Part shown: positions 34,741 to 46,444 of the stretch, one piece after another
How the letters are laid out: each line of letters begins with the position of its first letter
How positions within the stretch are numbered: position 1 is the first letter of the stretch
Assembly (NCBI GenBank): GCA_015680685.1
Contig: MNCI01023457.1
Coordinates: 440,048 to 504,047, forward strand
Length of the DNA: 64,000 bases
DNA from: Gnetum montanum
Lineage: Eukaryota; Streptophyta; Gnetopsida; Gnetales; Gnetaceae
Reading direction: 5' to 3'
Notes under the pieces: generated by a model
Database searches by the model: none
What the model saw: only the letters and a program-made list of their open reading frames with translations
Told to the model about the DNA's origin: nothing
Program-made: the position numbers and the translations under genes

Positions 34741-36448
34741 CTCACATTTTCATCAGGGAACTCTGGCTCTATCATTGCTTGATCATGCGTTGGTGATGTA
34801 GTCATTTGATTTGCTATAGCTTGACCCTTAACTGATGACTGCACTATGTAGTGTAGGTCAAACTTAGCTATCATGGCTTTCCAGCAAGCTATCTTACTTG
34901 ATTCGTAAATGTTGCCTGTGATAGCTCTAAGCACATTATCCTTATAGATTATATTGACTTGGTTACAGAAGAGGTAATGTTGCCATTTCTTTAAGGAAAA
35001 GGTAAGGGCTAAACACGACCTCTCCACCTCATTGTACTTTTGCTCATAGGCTACTAATGGATGGCTTAGATAATAAATAGGGACTTCAGTTCCATCATCT
35101 CATTTTTGGCAAAGCATAGATGTGATGGATGAATCTGAAGTGGCCAGGTAGATATAGAATGGTTTGTTGTTCTGAGGCAGATAGACCGTCGGTAGTTGAA
35201 AAAGTGTTGTTTTGATGTTGTCAAATGCTTCCTGGCACTGTGAAGTCCATTCAAAATGGGCGTTCTTGTGAAGTAAGTGGTTCATAGGTTTCAACTTGTC
35301 CATTAGTTTCTCTATGAAACGCTTGATGAACTGTAATCTACCTTGTAGAACTTGGAGTTCAGTAAGGTTTCTTGGTGGTTGCAAGTTGGTGATAGCCTTA
35401 ACCTTGTCCAGATCTACTTGTATTCCTATTTCTGATACTACGAAGCCTAGCATCTTTCCTATTTTTACCCCAAAGACACATTTCCTTAGGTTGAGCCTAA
35501 GTTCATATTTTAGACAACATTTTAAAACCAAATCTAAGTCTTGTATGTGCTGCTCTGGTGTTTTTGATTTAACTGCAATGTCATCCACATAATCATTGAG
35601 CGAATGATGTAATCGCTAAAAATTAATGTCATTGCTCTCTGATATGTGGCACCGACGTTCTTCAAGCCAAATGACATCATTGTATAGCAAAAGGTACCCC
35701 ATGGTGTCATGAAGGTCATCCTAAGTTGATGTTCTGGGTTGATCCGTATTTGGTTAACCCCCGAAAAGCCATCCATAAAAGACAATAGAGCGTGCCCTGC
35801 AGTTGAGTCAACAAGTTGATCAATGCCTGGTAGCGGGAAGTCATCCTTTATGGTTGCGATGTTGAGATCCCAGAAGTCTATGCATAAGTGAATGCTTCCA
35901 TTCTTCTTGGGGACTATAACCATGTTAGACACCTAATCAACATAGTCGGTAGCTCGAATGAAACTAGCTTGATAAAGCTTAGTGATCTCATTGCGAACTG
36001 CCAGTGCTACCTTAGGTTTGACCTTGTGTGCTTTCTGTTTCACTGGTCTTAACTTGGGATCGAGTATAATGTTGTGTTGAACAATGCAAGGATCTAGTCC
36101 AGGCATGTCATTGTAAGACCAAGTGAATGCTTTCATGTTGTCTTGAAGCACGTGTTCTATGTCCTTGGCAAGTTGAGGTTGTAATAGTGTGCTTAATTTT
36201 AATACCTTAACGTCATCGTCAGGCATAGTTATGGGGGTTTTAGTTAAAGGGTCTTCAGTGATGCTATTGGCTTCTATGTCCAGGGATTTTATCATACCTT
36301 CATAGCTGTCTAATGTTTGTTGCATTGAGGCTACAAATGTGTCATCCATTGATGGACCTAAGTCGATAGAATTTATGTTGATTTCTCTTGTGATCTTTCC
36401 GTATGGTCCATCGATGGTCAATGGTGTGAATAGATGCTTGCAATCCAT
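34741..36448 (-). pseudogene. C reverse transcriptase and first RNase H
   Basis: From 36448 the frame contains the RT entry (FTWSYNDMPGLDP near 36110), then VIVPKKNGS and CIDFWDLN, SFMDGFSGVNQI, MTPWGTFCYTMM, and the catalytic DYVDD at 35580-35594. A TAG at 35933-35935 stands where Trp is expected (ATDYVD-stop-VSN), and a frameshift lies near 35600 just before the catalytic box. RNase H follows (EVERSCLALTFSLKKWQHYL near 35000) after a TAG or TAA-type stop at 35100. The start of this segment is not a normal ATG context and may have followed a splice junction joining it to protease (inferred from Ogre). Confidence 0.85.
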
Positions 36449-36595
36449 CGTGCTTGCTCCTACTAATAAATAGGGAGCAAATTTAGCTTAGGGGGTTGTT
36501 ATGCTTTCCAGGTAATGTAAATCATGTGTACGTTTAACAGTGACTAAGGTATGTGGTGGTATTTTATCATTGTACCTGGACGCATGGCAATTTAG

Positions 36596-36669
36596 GGCCA
36601 CATCGGGCCTTTCCTGTCAGTTTATAGTCATAACGGACTGATCATGGTAGTTTAAGGCCTTACCGGGCC
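36596..36669. repeat. Stem-loop array 2 of C (three units plus one decayed)
   Basis: Stems are GGCC/GGCC at 36596/36606 with loop ACATCG, AGTC/GACT at 36626/36636 with loop ATAACG, and GGCC/GGCC at 36656/36666 with loop TTACCG. A decayed copy follows near 36677. It lies upstream of the opposite-strand gene. Confidence 0.75.
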
Positions 36670-36853
36670 GTCACAATAGTTTAATCGTAACTTAAAGTTC
36701 ATGGTTAGAGTACATAGTTATGTTTAGTGTATATGGTGGGGTCACGTATACGTATATATGTATGTTGTTGGTTGTTTAGAATTCTAAGTACCAAGGGGTC
36801 ATTAAAGGGGGTGTGAATAATTGGTACATGTATGGTACATATGTACATGGGTT

Positions 36854-36878
36854 TATATATATATATATATATATATAT
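36854..36878. repeat. (TA)n microsatellite
   Basis: A run of about twelve TA dinucleotides. The surrounding 36670-37250 is AT-rich with no ORF; it contains two similar stretches near 37019 and 37122 (CCTACAAAAGTGGGTCAA-type). Confidence 0.9.
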
Positions 36879-37450
36879 TTTGTTTTATGTTTTTGTTTGT
36901 TCATTTATGTTTATCAAAATAAGAATGGTACTAGAGGCTAGGACATCATAGACCATAGGGACAGTGTATGGGGTCTTTATTGTTATTTTTATTTTTTATT
37001 TTTAAGGGTCTTAACGCCCTACAAAAGTGGGTCAATGCGTACATGAATTTGGAAAATGGTATGCGGAATGTTGGTCAAGATTTGTAGACATAGGACAAAG
37101 CCCTAAATAATAGGGATAGATCCTACAAAGGTGGGTCAACGGGTACATCAGTTTGGAAAATAATAGTGTGGGGATACATCAACGTTTGTGGACAAAGGGG
37201 TAGCATCCTAGCGTAAGAAGGTAGAAATAATAAATGTAAAATAATTATGCATGAAAAATTAATGGTTTACGCTAAGTAAAACCGTAAATTCTCTGGGACA
37301 TATAAAAGGTAAACTGTAAAACTGTGTAGAACTAAACATTTCATCCTTATTCCAGCGTAAACCAAGCATTGACAGTGTAAATTGAACAAAATTGCAGCGT
37401 AAACCCATCAAAACTGCAACGTAAAATAGAGGGAGACAAAGGGTAGCGTG

Positions 37451-37570
37451 AACCCAAGGACTGCAGGTCAACATAAACCCAAGGACTGGACCCAAAGAGC
37501 AATGTAAACCCAAGGACTGGACCCAAAGAGTAGCGTAAACCCAAAAGATTAAATCGAAAGAGCTAGTGTA
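37451..37570. repeat. ~31-bp tandem repeat upstream of the opposite-strand gene
   Basis: Four consecutive units of 25, 31, 31 and 33 bp start with AACCCAA (37451, 37476, 37507, 37538). Their ends (AGCGTA, AATGTA, AGTGTA) share the AGCGTAAAC vocabulary of the LTR and leader of C. Single AGCGTAAAC words continue from 37260 to 37690. Confidence 0.75.
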
Positions 37571-37936
37571 AACCCAAAACCCCAGCGTGAAGCTAAGGAG
37601 TAGAGGCTAAGACTTCAGCATGAATCCTAGGTTAGGGTCAGCATGCCTCGAAAGTTCCAGCATGAATAGGTCCATGGCAGTGTAAACCACCATTTTCCAC
37701 AGCATTGGACCATCTATTTTCTAGATCTACGAAAATATAGATTAGATCCAGAGCATGTGGCACTAGATCTGTGATCTACAAGCCCTGATTTACAATATTT
37801 CAGACCAGATTTGTAGTGTGCGTGGGTGGATCTACATAGATCTAGGCGTTAACATTCGGATCTGCTTGAAACCCTCAGATTTGGGCTATAACATGCAAGA
37901 TCCATCAGTAACTAGCGTCGCCAGTGTTCAGGCAAG

Positions 37937-40562
37937 ATGGGCAAGGGAAAACGAGTAAAGGGCAAGGAGAAGAAGGAGGCATCCCTAACTTTTGCTATGG
38001 AGAGTGAGGAAATGGTTCGAAACCTTCCCCACCTATGATCCCTTCGTGGCTTGGATCCCTGCTTCGGTTAGTATCTGATCCATAGATCTAGATCTGTTTT
38101 TTCGTTGTTTTTATCAATTATTGTCCAGTTTTCTGCTGTCAGTGTATATGTTTTTCCTGGTAAATTTAGTCTGCGTATGGGATCTTTGGCCAATGTAGAG
38201 GTTGTGAAGCCTACGTGCAGGCCATGATCCCAATGTGTAAACTGCAAAAATGTTTAGTTCATGCAGCGTATATGTACTTTTTTTTGGCAATTTTTCGTTT
38301 AAGTTTTAGTGTCAATGTGAAAGGTCTGGTTGGTATGCTTAGCATGAACCTAACATACCTAGCGTACAGAGGGCTATACGCCCAGTGTGTGGTCTTCACA
38401 CGCCCAGCGTTTGAGAAGGTCACACGCTCAGCGTATAGCCAAAAATTCTAAAAAAATTCTAAGTGGTAGAAGGTCACACGCTCAGCGTGTGGACCAAAGA
38501 CCCAAAAATTCCTAAGTGTTGACATAGTGTAAACCTTGAATTTTTTGAAATTTTTCATATATTTTCTAGGTGTTAAACTAATGTCGAAAATTGAAATTTT
38601 CTAAGTGTTATGTGTGCAATGCGAATGAACCCTTTTTTAAGTGTTGAATATGAACTGTAAGATGTGGAGTCAAAATTTCCTAAGTGTTGAATAATGTAAA
38701 CTAAAACATCATATGTATCCACTGGGGTATGCGAACGGAATGTTCTTGTTAACAAATGTTGGCAGTTTAAGGCCATACCGGGCTGCTGTTGGCAGTTTAA
38801 GGCCATACCGGGCCGTTGTTTTCTTTATATGTTTTATGTGTATGATGTGCTTACTTTGATCTTTGATTTCATGCAGGGGTCTTAAACCTTTTTTGTTGGT
38901 CTTGGATCTTGTTGGAGTGTTAGCGTGATTTTGTTTTGTTATTATTCATATTGCACTAGCGTTATACTATGTGTGTTATCAGAACCAACTCCCGAAGTGA
39001 GGGAAGAGCTAGCTCCGATTATGAAAGAGGAAGAAGAAATCCCCGCCGATCAAGGTGAGGAGAAAGCGCAGGTAGAGGAGTAGATGGAGGGTCTCGTAGG
39101 AGATCAAGATGAAGAAGATGTCATGATGGGAGAATTTTTTAGAGGAAGGTTAGGCCTTGGTGATCCACCGAATGTAGATGACCAAGAGGTGTTTGGTATG
39201 TTGTTCTATTCTTTTCTATTAGGCTTGCTTTGTTCTTATGAATTTTTGTTTAGGATTTTGATTATTTTTCTCATTTTTTTGTTATTGCAAGATCCTGATG
39301 TTGAAGCAAGGGGAACCTCTAGTGTTTGAAGGAGGGTACCAATGATGACAATACCTACAGAAGGGGCAACCCATGTTGAGGAAGAATCTACGGATGAGCC
39401 CATCAGTTGGATCAAAATGCCAAGTAAGAAAACTTTGTTATGGGCATTGTCAACGAGGTGATTGATCGCATCCAAATGGCTCATCCTGAACTAGGTATGT
39501 CCATTTCAGTATGTTGATTTCCTGTTCTACATCTATTTCTGTTGTCCATGTTTAATATAGATTACTCTTGTATTGATAGGTGATCAGCTAAGGTGGAAAC
39601 TGTCTGAAGCAATCCACATTGATGCTTTGCCTGAACTCCTTTCAAAGATTGAGCAAGTACCAAGAAAGATCTATGATGAGGTGGCATGATGTATTGTACA
39701 TAATGCCAAATCTCTTTGGTCTTGCAAACACTCCATAGAATAGTTGTGGCTGAGAGTTCAGGTGGCCAAAAAGGAAATTGCCAAGCTAGCGGCGGAAAGA
39801 AATGACTATAAGTCGTGTTATGACTTCGCGGCTGCTAGATTGTTGGGAGATGGTACATGGTGGACTTCTAAAGTTACCTACACAAGATATTGGAATCTAT
39901 TGAATCGTCAGGTAACTATGACTCGAGAGTTAGGTGAGCGAAAAGCACAAATTGACTTGCTCAATCTCAAGTGTTAAGATTGGAAAGATTTCACTTCTAA
40001 AGTATGAAAATGGGATCAAGATCAGAAGAACCACAAGCATCAATACAAGTCATTGTTAAAAGATGCATCTGTAGGACAGGGTCAAATGGAAATTTTCATA
40101 GAGGGATTAGGCCTACGATCCTCTTTTGATATGTTTGTTAAACATACTGTTGTGGAGATGGAATCTCCTAAGAGATTGATTACAACCGCTTCAGGGGAGG
40201 TTTCCGTAGGTGAATTTCCTCTTAAGTGTCCTATGTGGACTGCTGTGGACAAGGGTAAGGCCACAGCCGATGTTGACTTAGGCCTTGATGAAATAGATTG
40301 GTCTAGTATGCCATAAGAAGAGATCCTACGTCGACTAGAGTTCAGCTTAAGAGCTTTCTCTTTCGTGAGTGTTCAATCTTGTAACCCTTTTTTTTTTGTT
40401 CTTTTCTCAGAAATGTTATCTTTGGACTTAGTGACTGATTGTTTCCTATTATTGTTACAGGGTCATGGTGGCAATGATGGTGATGAAGGTGGCCCCAGTG
40501 GAGTGGGGCAAGATGATGCGGAGGAGCCTGAAGATCAAGCTCCTCCTGGATTTGATGCCTAG
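37937..40562 (+). pseudogene. Five-exon gene on the opposite strand inside C, decayed
   Basis: Proposed exons are 37937-38066, 38983-39195, 39292-39494, 39580-40364 and 40461-40562. Donors are GTTAGT, GTATGT, GTATGT and GTGAGT; acceptors end in CAG or AG. Phases agree across the last three introns (1, 1, 0). The ~478 codons start MGKGKRVKGKEKKE. Exon 2 is acidic (EEEEIPADQGEEK). Exon 4 (261 codons, one frame) is helical and Lys/Glu-rich (VAKKEIAKLAAERNDYK). The last exon is an acidic Gly-rich tail ending EDQAPPGFDA-stop. Stops in exon 4 are TGA, TAG, TAA, TGA and TAA; small indels are in exons 1 and 3. No family was recognised. Tat elements are known to carry antisense ORFs, but downstream of pol. 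Intron 1 (38067-38982) holds stem-loops and LTR-like words. Confidence 0.6.
38771..38814. repeat. Stem-loop array 3 of C (two units)
   Basis: Two nearly identical 30-bp units in intron 1 of the opposite-strand gene: GGCC, loop ATACCG, GGCT (38771-38784, one imperfect pair) and GGCC, loop ATACCG, GGCC (38801-38814). Confidence 0.75.
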
Positions 40563-41005
40563 TTTTGATTTGATGTTTTTTTTTGTTAAAGTGATTCTAT
40601 ATACGATCTATGTATTGTGTGGAGACATTGTGCTAAGTTGTAATTTGACTTTGATACATTTATACAATTTTTCGGTTGAATTTTCTGTTATTCATTTTTT
40701 TTGTTTGAATTTTGAGTTTGTTTGAACACTGATAAGCATAGATTTGAAGTGAAAATATTTTTGTTCTTTTGGCTGTTTAAATGTAAACATGATGGAGCAG
40801 TGTAAAATGTTTTTGTTCATTTTGTTATTTAAGTGTAATGCACGAAGTAGGAATGTGAGTAGGAATGTAATTGTAATTGAAGCATAATCATGTAAAAGGG
40901 GAATGTGAAGGAAAACTGTAACTAATAACACAACAATATAAGCATAAATTTAAATAGTGAACTTTAATTGAGAGAAAACAAATGTAATAAAATGCTCTAG
41001 CTTAA

Positions 41006-41273
41006 GGCCATTTTGGGCCATGTGCACATGTGTGTCAGTTTAAAGTCATGATGGACTGTAGTGTTGATGTTGTATTTTAAGGCCATTTTGGGCCTCGTGC
41101 ACTAGTTTAAGGTCATTTCAGGCCATGTGTAAACAAGAGAAGTTTCAAGTGATACTGGTGGGTTTCTTGGTAAACTGGCCATTTTTGGCCATGGCTAGTT
41201 TTATGTTGTTGCGGACATGTGATAGTTTAACATCATTTCGGATGATGAATGTAGTTTAATGTCATTTTGGACG
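41006..41273. repeat. Stem-loop array 4 of C (eight units)
   Basis: All have 6-nt loops. Stems start at 41006 (GGCC), 41044 (AGTC/GACT), 41081 (GGCC), 41111 (GGTC/GGCC, one wobble), 41177 (GGCC), 41204 (TGTT/GACA, one wobble), 41231 (CATC/GATG) and 41260 (TGTC/GACG, one wobble). Loops are mostly ATTTTG, ATTTCG or similar. The array lies between the 3' end of the opposite-strand gene and the end of the protease ORF. Confidence 0.8.
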
Positions 41274-41287
41274 ATGAATGTGGTTTA

Positions 41288-42310
41288 TTAGTTTAGTAAT
41301 TTTTTGATTTTTTTTAATTTAACGTTAGGAGTGGTGCTAATAGATATGATTCTATACTCAGCATCCCCTTCGCTGATCATGTTGAATGGTAATTTAGCCC
41401 AAGGGACGTCTGGTGGAATAGGCTCTATGTTGGTGTCTTCTAGTGTTTCCGTATGTACCGTAGTTTCTATGTTTGCTATAGTTTCTATGTTAGGCAGTGT
41501 ATGTACAGTTTCAGGTTCGGCTGTTTCTATGCTAGGCGAATTTTCTTTTACGTCTAATGGATCACTATTTACTGGTTGCATGCAAATTTGTTTGTCCTTT
41601 GTGTCATCCTTTTGTTTTGATTGTTCAGTAGTTGGTTTCAGTTTATCAAGAATGTTGTCATCTTGTTTAGGCTCTTCAAACTTAACCTCCAAGCCTTGGT
41701 TTGTATCTGTATGTGATGAGATGGTAGATGTAGCAACATCCCCGTGTATGATGATTTCACCACCTTCATAAGGCAGGTGAATCTTTTGGTGTATGTGGGA
41801 AGAGACTGCCTTCAGTTGGGCCAGCCAGGGTCTTCCTAATATTAAATTGAACCCTGGCATCTCATCGATGATAATGAAGTTAGCAGATGTGGGGAATCGA
41901 TCCCCTGCTATAAATTCCAAAGTTATAGTGCCTTTTACTACTATGCGTGATCCACTATACGATTTTAAACATGTGGCGGAGGTTGGTCTAATTAGTTCCG
42001 TAAGCCCTAATTGTTCAATGATGGGATAAGGTATTACGTTTGTGGTGGCTCCGTCATCTACATGAACCCTATGTATTTTGAATTGATTTACTTATATCAT
42101 TATGAACATAGGTGTTGTTGTCACTTCTCCTATTTCCTCATCAATCTTGATGTTGTTAGTGTGGAAGCCTAGTGATTTAGAAGTTGATCCTTGAGGCGAA
42201 TACATTACTGCATGAATAGAAGGTTCATTTGGAGGTAATTCTTCGCTTATCGAGATCGATGTCAACATGCGTACTAGGGCTTCACGATGAGTTTGAGAAG
42301 TTAACATCAA
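41288..42310 (-). pseudogene. C aspartic protease region
   Basis: The active-site segment is VDDGATTNVIPYP, encoded at about 42025-42061; D-D-G instead of D-S/T-G. The C-terminal motif NLILGRPWLAQL is at about 41820-41860. A Glu/Thr-rich tail follows to the stop at 41288. One stop near 42092 separates the upstream frame. On the minus strand the next coding domain, RT, begins only at 36448, after 4.8 kb. Plus-strand ORFs overlapping here (41304, 41793) are shadows. Confidence 0.8.
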
Positions 42311-45300
42311 GTCATACGGGCTTAATGAAGTGTTTTTCTATTTAAGTGCCTGCATAACCTATGTTAGAGCTGTTGCTAAATCTTTACCGTTAGGTGTATG
42401 CTTGTTAGTGGTTACCTGGTCCATCTGGCCCAAAAATTTTATCTCATGTGTAGCTGGTTTGATGTTTTCTTCTGTAACCATTGATTTGGATGTATCATGT
42501 ATTCCCGATGATTCTCCCTTATAGCTCATATTCGGTTCGTTAGTAGGTGATGTCATGGGTACTGGACTTAATGGAGTAGGCTTGGGAAATCCTAAGGCAA
42601 GCCATTAATGTTTTTTCTCCAAGCATTCTCGTGTGAGCCTGTCTACCAGGCATTCCCGTGTGTGGCGTGGGGGAACAGTTGGTTTCTGAACATTAGGTTG
42701 CTTTGGAACCTGTATGACATATGGAGTAGGACAAGGTTACGGTTGGATAGTTGAAGGCGGTTGAATGTCATGCTACCTAGGCACCCTGACGACATATGGG
42801 GTTGGCCTAGTAGACGGTTGAGGTGCGGAGGGTTGGTTATCAGGATGCTTAGGCACCCTAGCAACATACAGGGTTGGTCTATTTTGTGTTTGTGGAGTGG
42901 AAGATTGGTGGTTATCAGGATGTTTGGGTATCCTGACAACATATGGAGTTGGCCTAGTTGGGAGTTGTACCTCCATAGTTGCAACCGCAAATGGCACCTA
43001 GACTACAAAGGGAGCAGGCCAGGTAAGTGGTTGTGTGTTTGCGATAGTAGCAGTAGGAGGTACATGCACTACATATGGTTTAGCTTGTGGTGGTATGGTA
43101 GAGGCTGCCACTACGGGAGGTACTTGGATGACATAGGGTCTTTGCGGGGTAGGCAGGTTATATGGAGGGTACAATGATTGAGGTGCGGGTGTTTGTGCAG
43201 TAGAAGGAATACGAACTACAAAGGGTCTCCTAGGTGTTTTCTATTCATTATCTAAATAAATGGTGTTAATCCCAGGTTCTTCTTGTTCGTTATCTAAGTA
43301 GATAGTGTTAATTACGTATGGTGCTTCCTTAGTATTTAGTGGGTCCTTATATACGCCCATGGATTGGTTTTGCGGTTGAACTGGGTTGGACTCATCGAAA
43401 GTTATTTCACCCCTATCTATCATTTGTTGAATGTCTTGTTTCAAGGTGAAACAAAAATTAGTACCATGCCCATTACATTGATGGTACTCAAAAAACGTAT
43501 CCAGCCTAAAGCCTTTTGGGATAGGAGGCTCGTTAGGTGTAGCCAAGCTTGGATTCTTGACCAATTCACAGATTCAATCATGTTTTTATATGGCTGCAGG
43601 AGACATCTGCTTGTGTTTCATCATTCCAGCCTTCAAAAGTTGGTCAAATAGTTGAGAAGGATTCACAAGCAGTGGTGTGTATTGAGAGGGATCTTTCCTC
43701 TCAAATTTTCAGGCATGACCTGTTGTAGTAGTTTGTGATGTAGACGGTTTGAGTGCAGTGGAAGGAGCAGGTCTAGCATAGTTAGTAGGGGTAGTAGGCG
43801 ATTTTTCTTATTGTCTTGTACTCGTTTGTTGTGTTTCTGCTATTACTACTACAATTTCCTTAGCCTTTTCTTTATCTTTTTTGCTATGTTGATTTTTAAA
43901 GGCTAAATAGGAGGGGTCATGACTATTTTGTGCAGCTTCTTCAATATTCTTTATTTGTACAAATGCTTGGCTAAGAGTGTGTGCATTAAGATAGTATAAT
44001 TTGGACTTTACAAAATCATTAACGGTCCCCTTTAGAATAGTGAGGAGATAAGTCTCTGGGATTGGCTCATGGAGCTCATTGAGGGCAGCACTCCACCTTT
44101 GAATAAATTTTTGAATAGGTTCAAGCAATGCTTGCTTGACCTATATGAGGCTATCAAGTGTTGCTTCAGGCTTCAAGTTATACTTGAATTTGGTAATGAA
44201 CTGGTGTAATAAATCTTCCAAAGAAGATATGGAGTTTTGGGGTAAAGCCTGATACTAGTCAAGTGCTCTCCCTATGAGGAACATGGGGAACACTCGCAAG
44301 ATGGCATGTGGCCATGCCTGAAGCAACACGCACTCTAGTCTAAACATTACAAGATGGGCGTTGGGGTCTGTTTCCCCATTGTATTTAGTTAACATGGGTA
44401 AGGAAACACCCTTAGGTAATGTTAGAGGTGGAATTGAAGAGCTAATAGGATCATCCTAATAGAAATCTACTATCTTAAGCTCTTCGTCGATGGCTGTTTT
44501 GAGGCACTTAACCTCATCAGTTAGCTCTTGCATCAGTTTTTAGCTTTAGCCTAGTCTTGGAAACTAGGTGACATGGCAAGTTGGTTATGTTGTGTAGTAT
44601 GCAAGTTAGATTGTTGTATGGTGGGCGGGAAAGAGGAAAGTTGAGTGGTTGTAGGTTGTGCTTGTGGAATATTCATGGTAGGTGCTACTAAGGGTGGCAT
44701 ACTGTAAGGAAAGGGTTGTTATTGTTGTTGTTGTTGTACTTGAGGGATGTTCATGAGTGGAATTGTAGGAGGTGGTATGTTATAGTGAGGGGGTTGATGC
44801 GATTGCATGCCAGTCACGGCCCACTGTCCAGTTATGATTTGTGAGGGAACACCCTGAACTTGTTGAGTTGAAGTGGTGAAGGATGATCCTTGGGTTTGAA
44901 TCTGTGGTATGTAGTGAGTGGATGTAGAAGCAAGTATCACAGATGGCATCCCGATCACTCGGGGTGGGAAGCTCACTCCTACATTAGTTTGAGGAGGGTG
45001 TTGTGGGGGTTGTGCTTGTAAGAGAAGAGGTAACATGGTGATGGGAGGAATAGTGGAGATGGGTATATTGAATTGAGTATCGGTCACTGGGAGAGTGGGA
45101 ATAAGAGTGGATGGTTCCGGTTGAGGCACATGTGCTTGAGTGATTTTAAATGAATGGAGCCCCATGAAAGGATGAAATAACGGGTTCGTGTAAGTATGCA
45201 GACTAAGAGTATGGTATGAATCCTCATGTTCAGACTAAGCCGCAAAGTCATCCTCCTCTTCCAATTGAGGATTTACCATGGACTAGTCCAGAGACTGACT

Positions 45301-45665
45301 CCTTACTAGGAGGAGCTATGAGATCAGCTCAGAGTAGTGCTCTGGAAGAGGGATGATGTCATATGGGGAGGGGATGAACTCATGTCCTCCTTTATGGATC
45401 AGTTCATACTGTTTCTTAGCCTCCAGTTTAGTTTGATCTACTACCAAACTGGCTTGGATCTTTACACTTATAAAATTATACTATTCCCGTGTTATGACAT
45501 TAAATGATGGATTCTTCCCTTGTAATATGAGAGATCGACGAGGTCCCCCCAGGGGTTGACCTCACCGTGGGCCCCTATGGGTTGCATAATGGGTATCGGC
45601 ATTACTGTGGAGAGATGGACATCGGAAGTAAACATGTTAGAAGTATTCATGTTGGTTGGATCCAT
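42311..45665 (-). pseudogene. C gag with zinc-finger segment and repeat linker
   Basis: The best start is the ATG at 45663-45665, followed by a Met/Asn/Thr-rich N-terminus. A G-run near 45547 carries a frameshift. Next come an acidic segment, a Pro/Gln-rich region (44719-45165) and the capsid domain (about 44050-44400: KYNGETDPNAHL, FPMFLIGRALD, with a TAG where Trp is expected, then QKFIQRWSAALNEL). A zinc-finger-like motif CNGHGTNFC with LKQDIQQMIDRG lies at about 43390-43480. From 43230 to 42640 there are about eight imperfect copies of P-Y/F-V-V/I-x-V/I-P spaced 17-25 residues apart. Several stops and two or more frameshifts are present. Confidence 0.75.
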
Positions 45666-45910
45666 GTCTCGAATGATCTATGGGTCAAGGTAAGTGAGAA
45701 AATGTTAAGTGAAAAAATGATAAAAATTTGGCTAAGTATGAAATTATGAATAGCGTACTCAGCGTATAACCTTGTATGCTCAGTTTGTGAGGGTTATACA
45801 CAACATATGAACACTAGTCATAGTATATAGACCACTCTCACAAGATACAGGCACTATTGTCAATGTATAGGAACAGGTCACAACGTGTGAACTGGGTTCA
45901 CAACATACAG

Positions 45911-46070
45911 ACTGCAATAGTCAGCGTATAGACAGAGTGGTCAGCGTGCTGAAAATAAGGTAGCGTGTAGATAGAGTCTATAGCATGTAGGAAAATAGGG
46001 CAGCATGTAAACAGGGTCTACAGTGTGCAGGAAAACAGGGCAACATGTAGACAGGGTCTACAGCGTGCAG
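45911..46070. repeat. 40-bp tandem repeat in the 5' leader of C
   Basis: Four consecutive 40-bp units (45911, 45951, 45991, 46031). The last three share the frame GAAAAYAGGG-CARCATGTA-ACAGGGTCTA-CAGYGTGCAG; the first is more diverged. The unit contains AGCGTGTAGAC-type words also found in the LTR. The rest of the leader (45666-46420) shows no ORF. Confidence 0.8.
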
Positions 46071-46420
46071 AGTAAGTGGTCAGTGTATACCAAGTGTGTG
46101 GTACAGCGTGCAACCTTATAGGTAAGAAAACCTAAGTGTTTTAAAATAAAAATGAGATAATAAGGCAACATATATCCCATAAAAATGAAAATTTTACAAA
46201 GGGAAAGGCTAAGTCACAGTGTGTACCTGGTACAGCATGTAGATCTGGTTGAAGAGGGTGCAGATCTAGATGAGGAAAACTCAGATCTAGAGCTGATGAA
46301 GGTAGATTTGATGGAACCGAGAGTAGATATGAGACTATGAGGAGTAGATCTACAAGGTGGTGTAGCAAATATGAAGAGATCAGGCTTGGATTAAAATAGA
46401 TCTGAGAAATGATGAAGAAG

Positions 46421-46439
46421 GGCCCTCCTTCTAGCGCCA
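46421..46439 (-). other. Primer binding site of C
   Basis: On the minus strand TGGCGCTAGAAGGAGGGCC starts five bases after the LTR end. The form is the TGGCGC-type site usual in Tat and Ogre relatives; the tRNA it would pair with was not identified. Confidence 0.75.
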
Positions 46440-46444
46440 GAAAC

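Noticed and set aside
36449-41287. The protease-RT interval of C as an independent nested transposon
   Set aside because: No terminal repeats or target duplication were seen at its ends, and it shares stem-loops and AGCGT words with the rest of C. It was not fully excluded without other copies.
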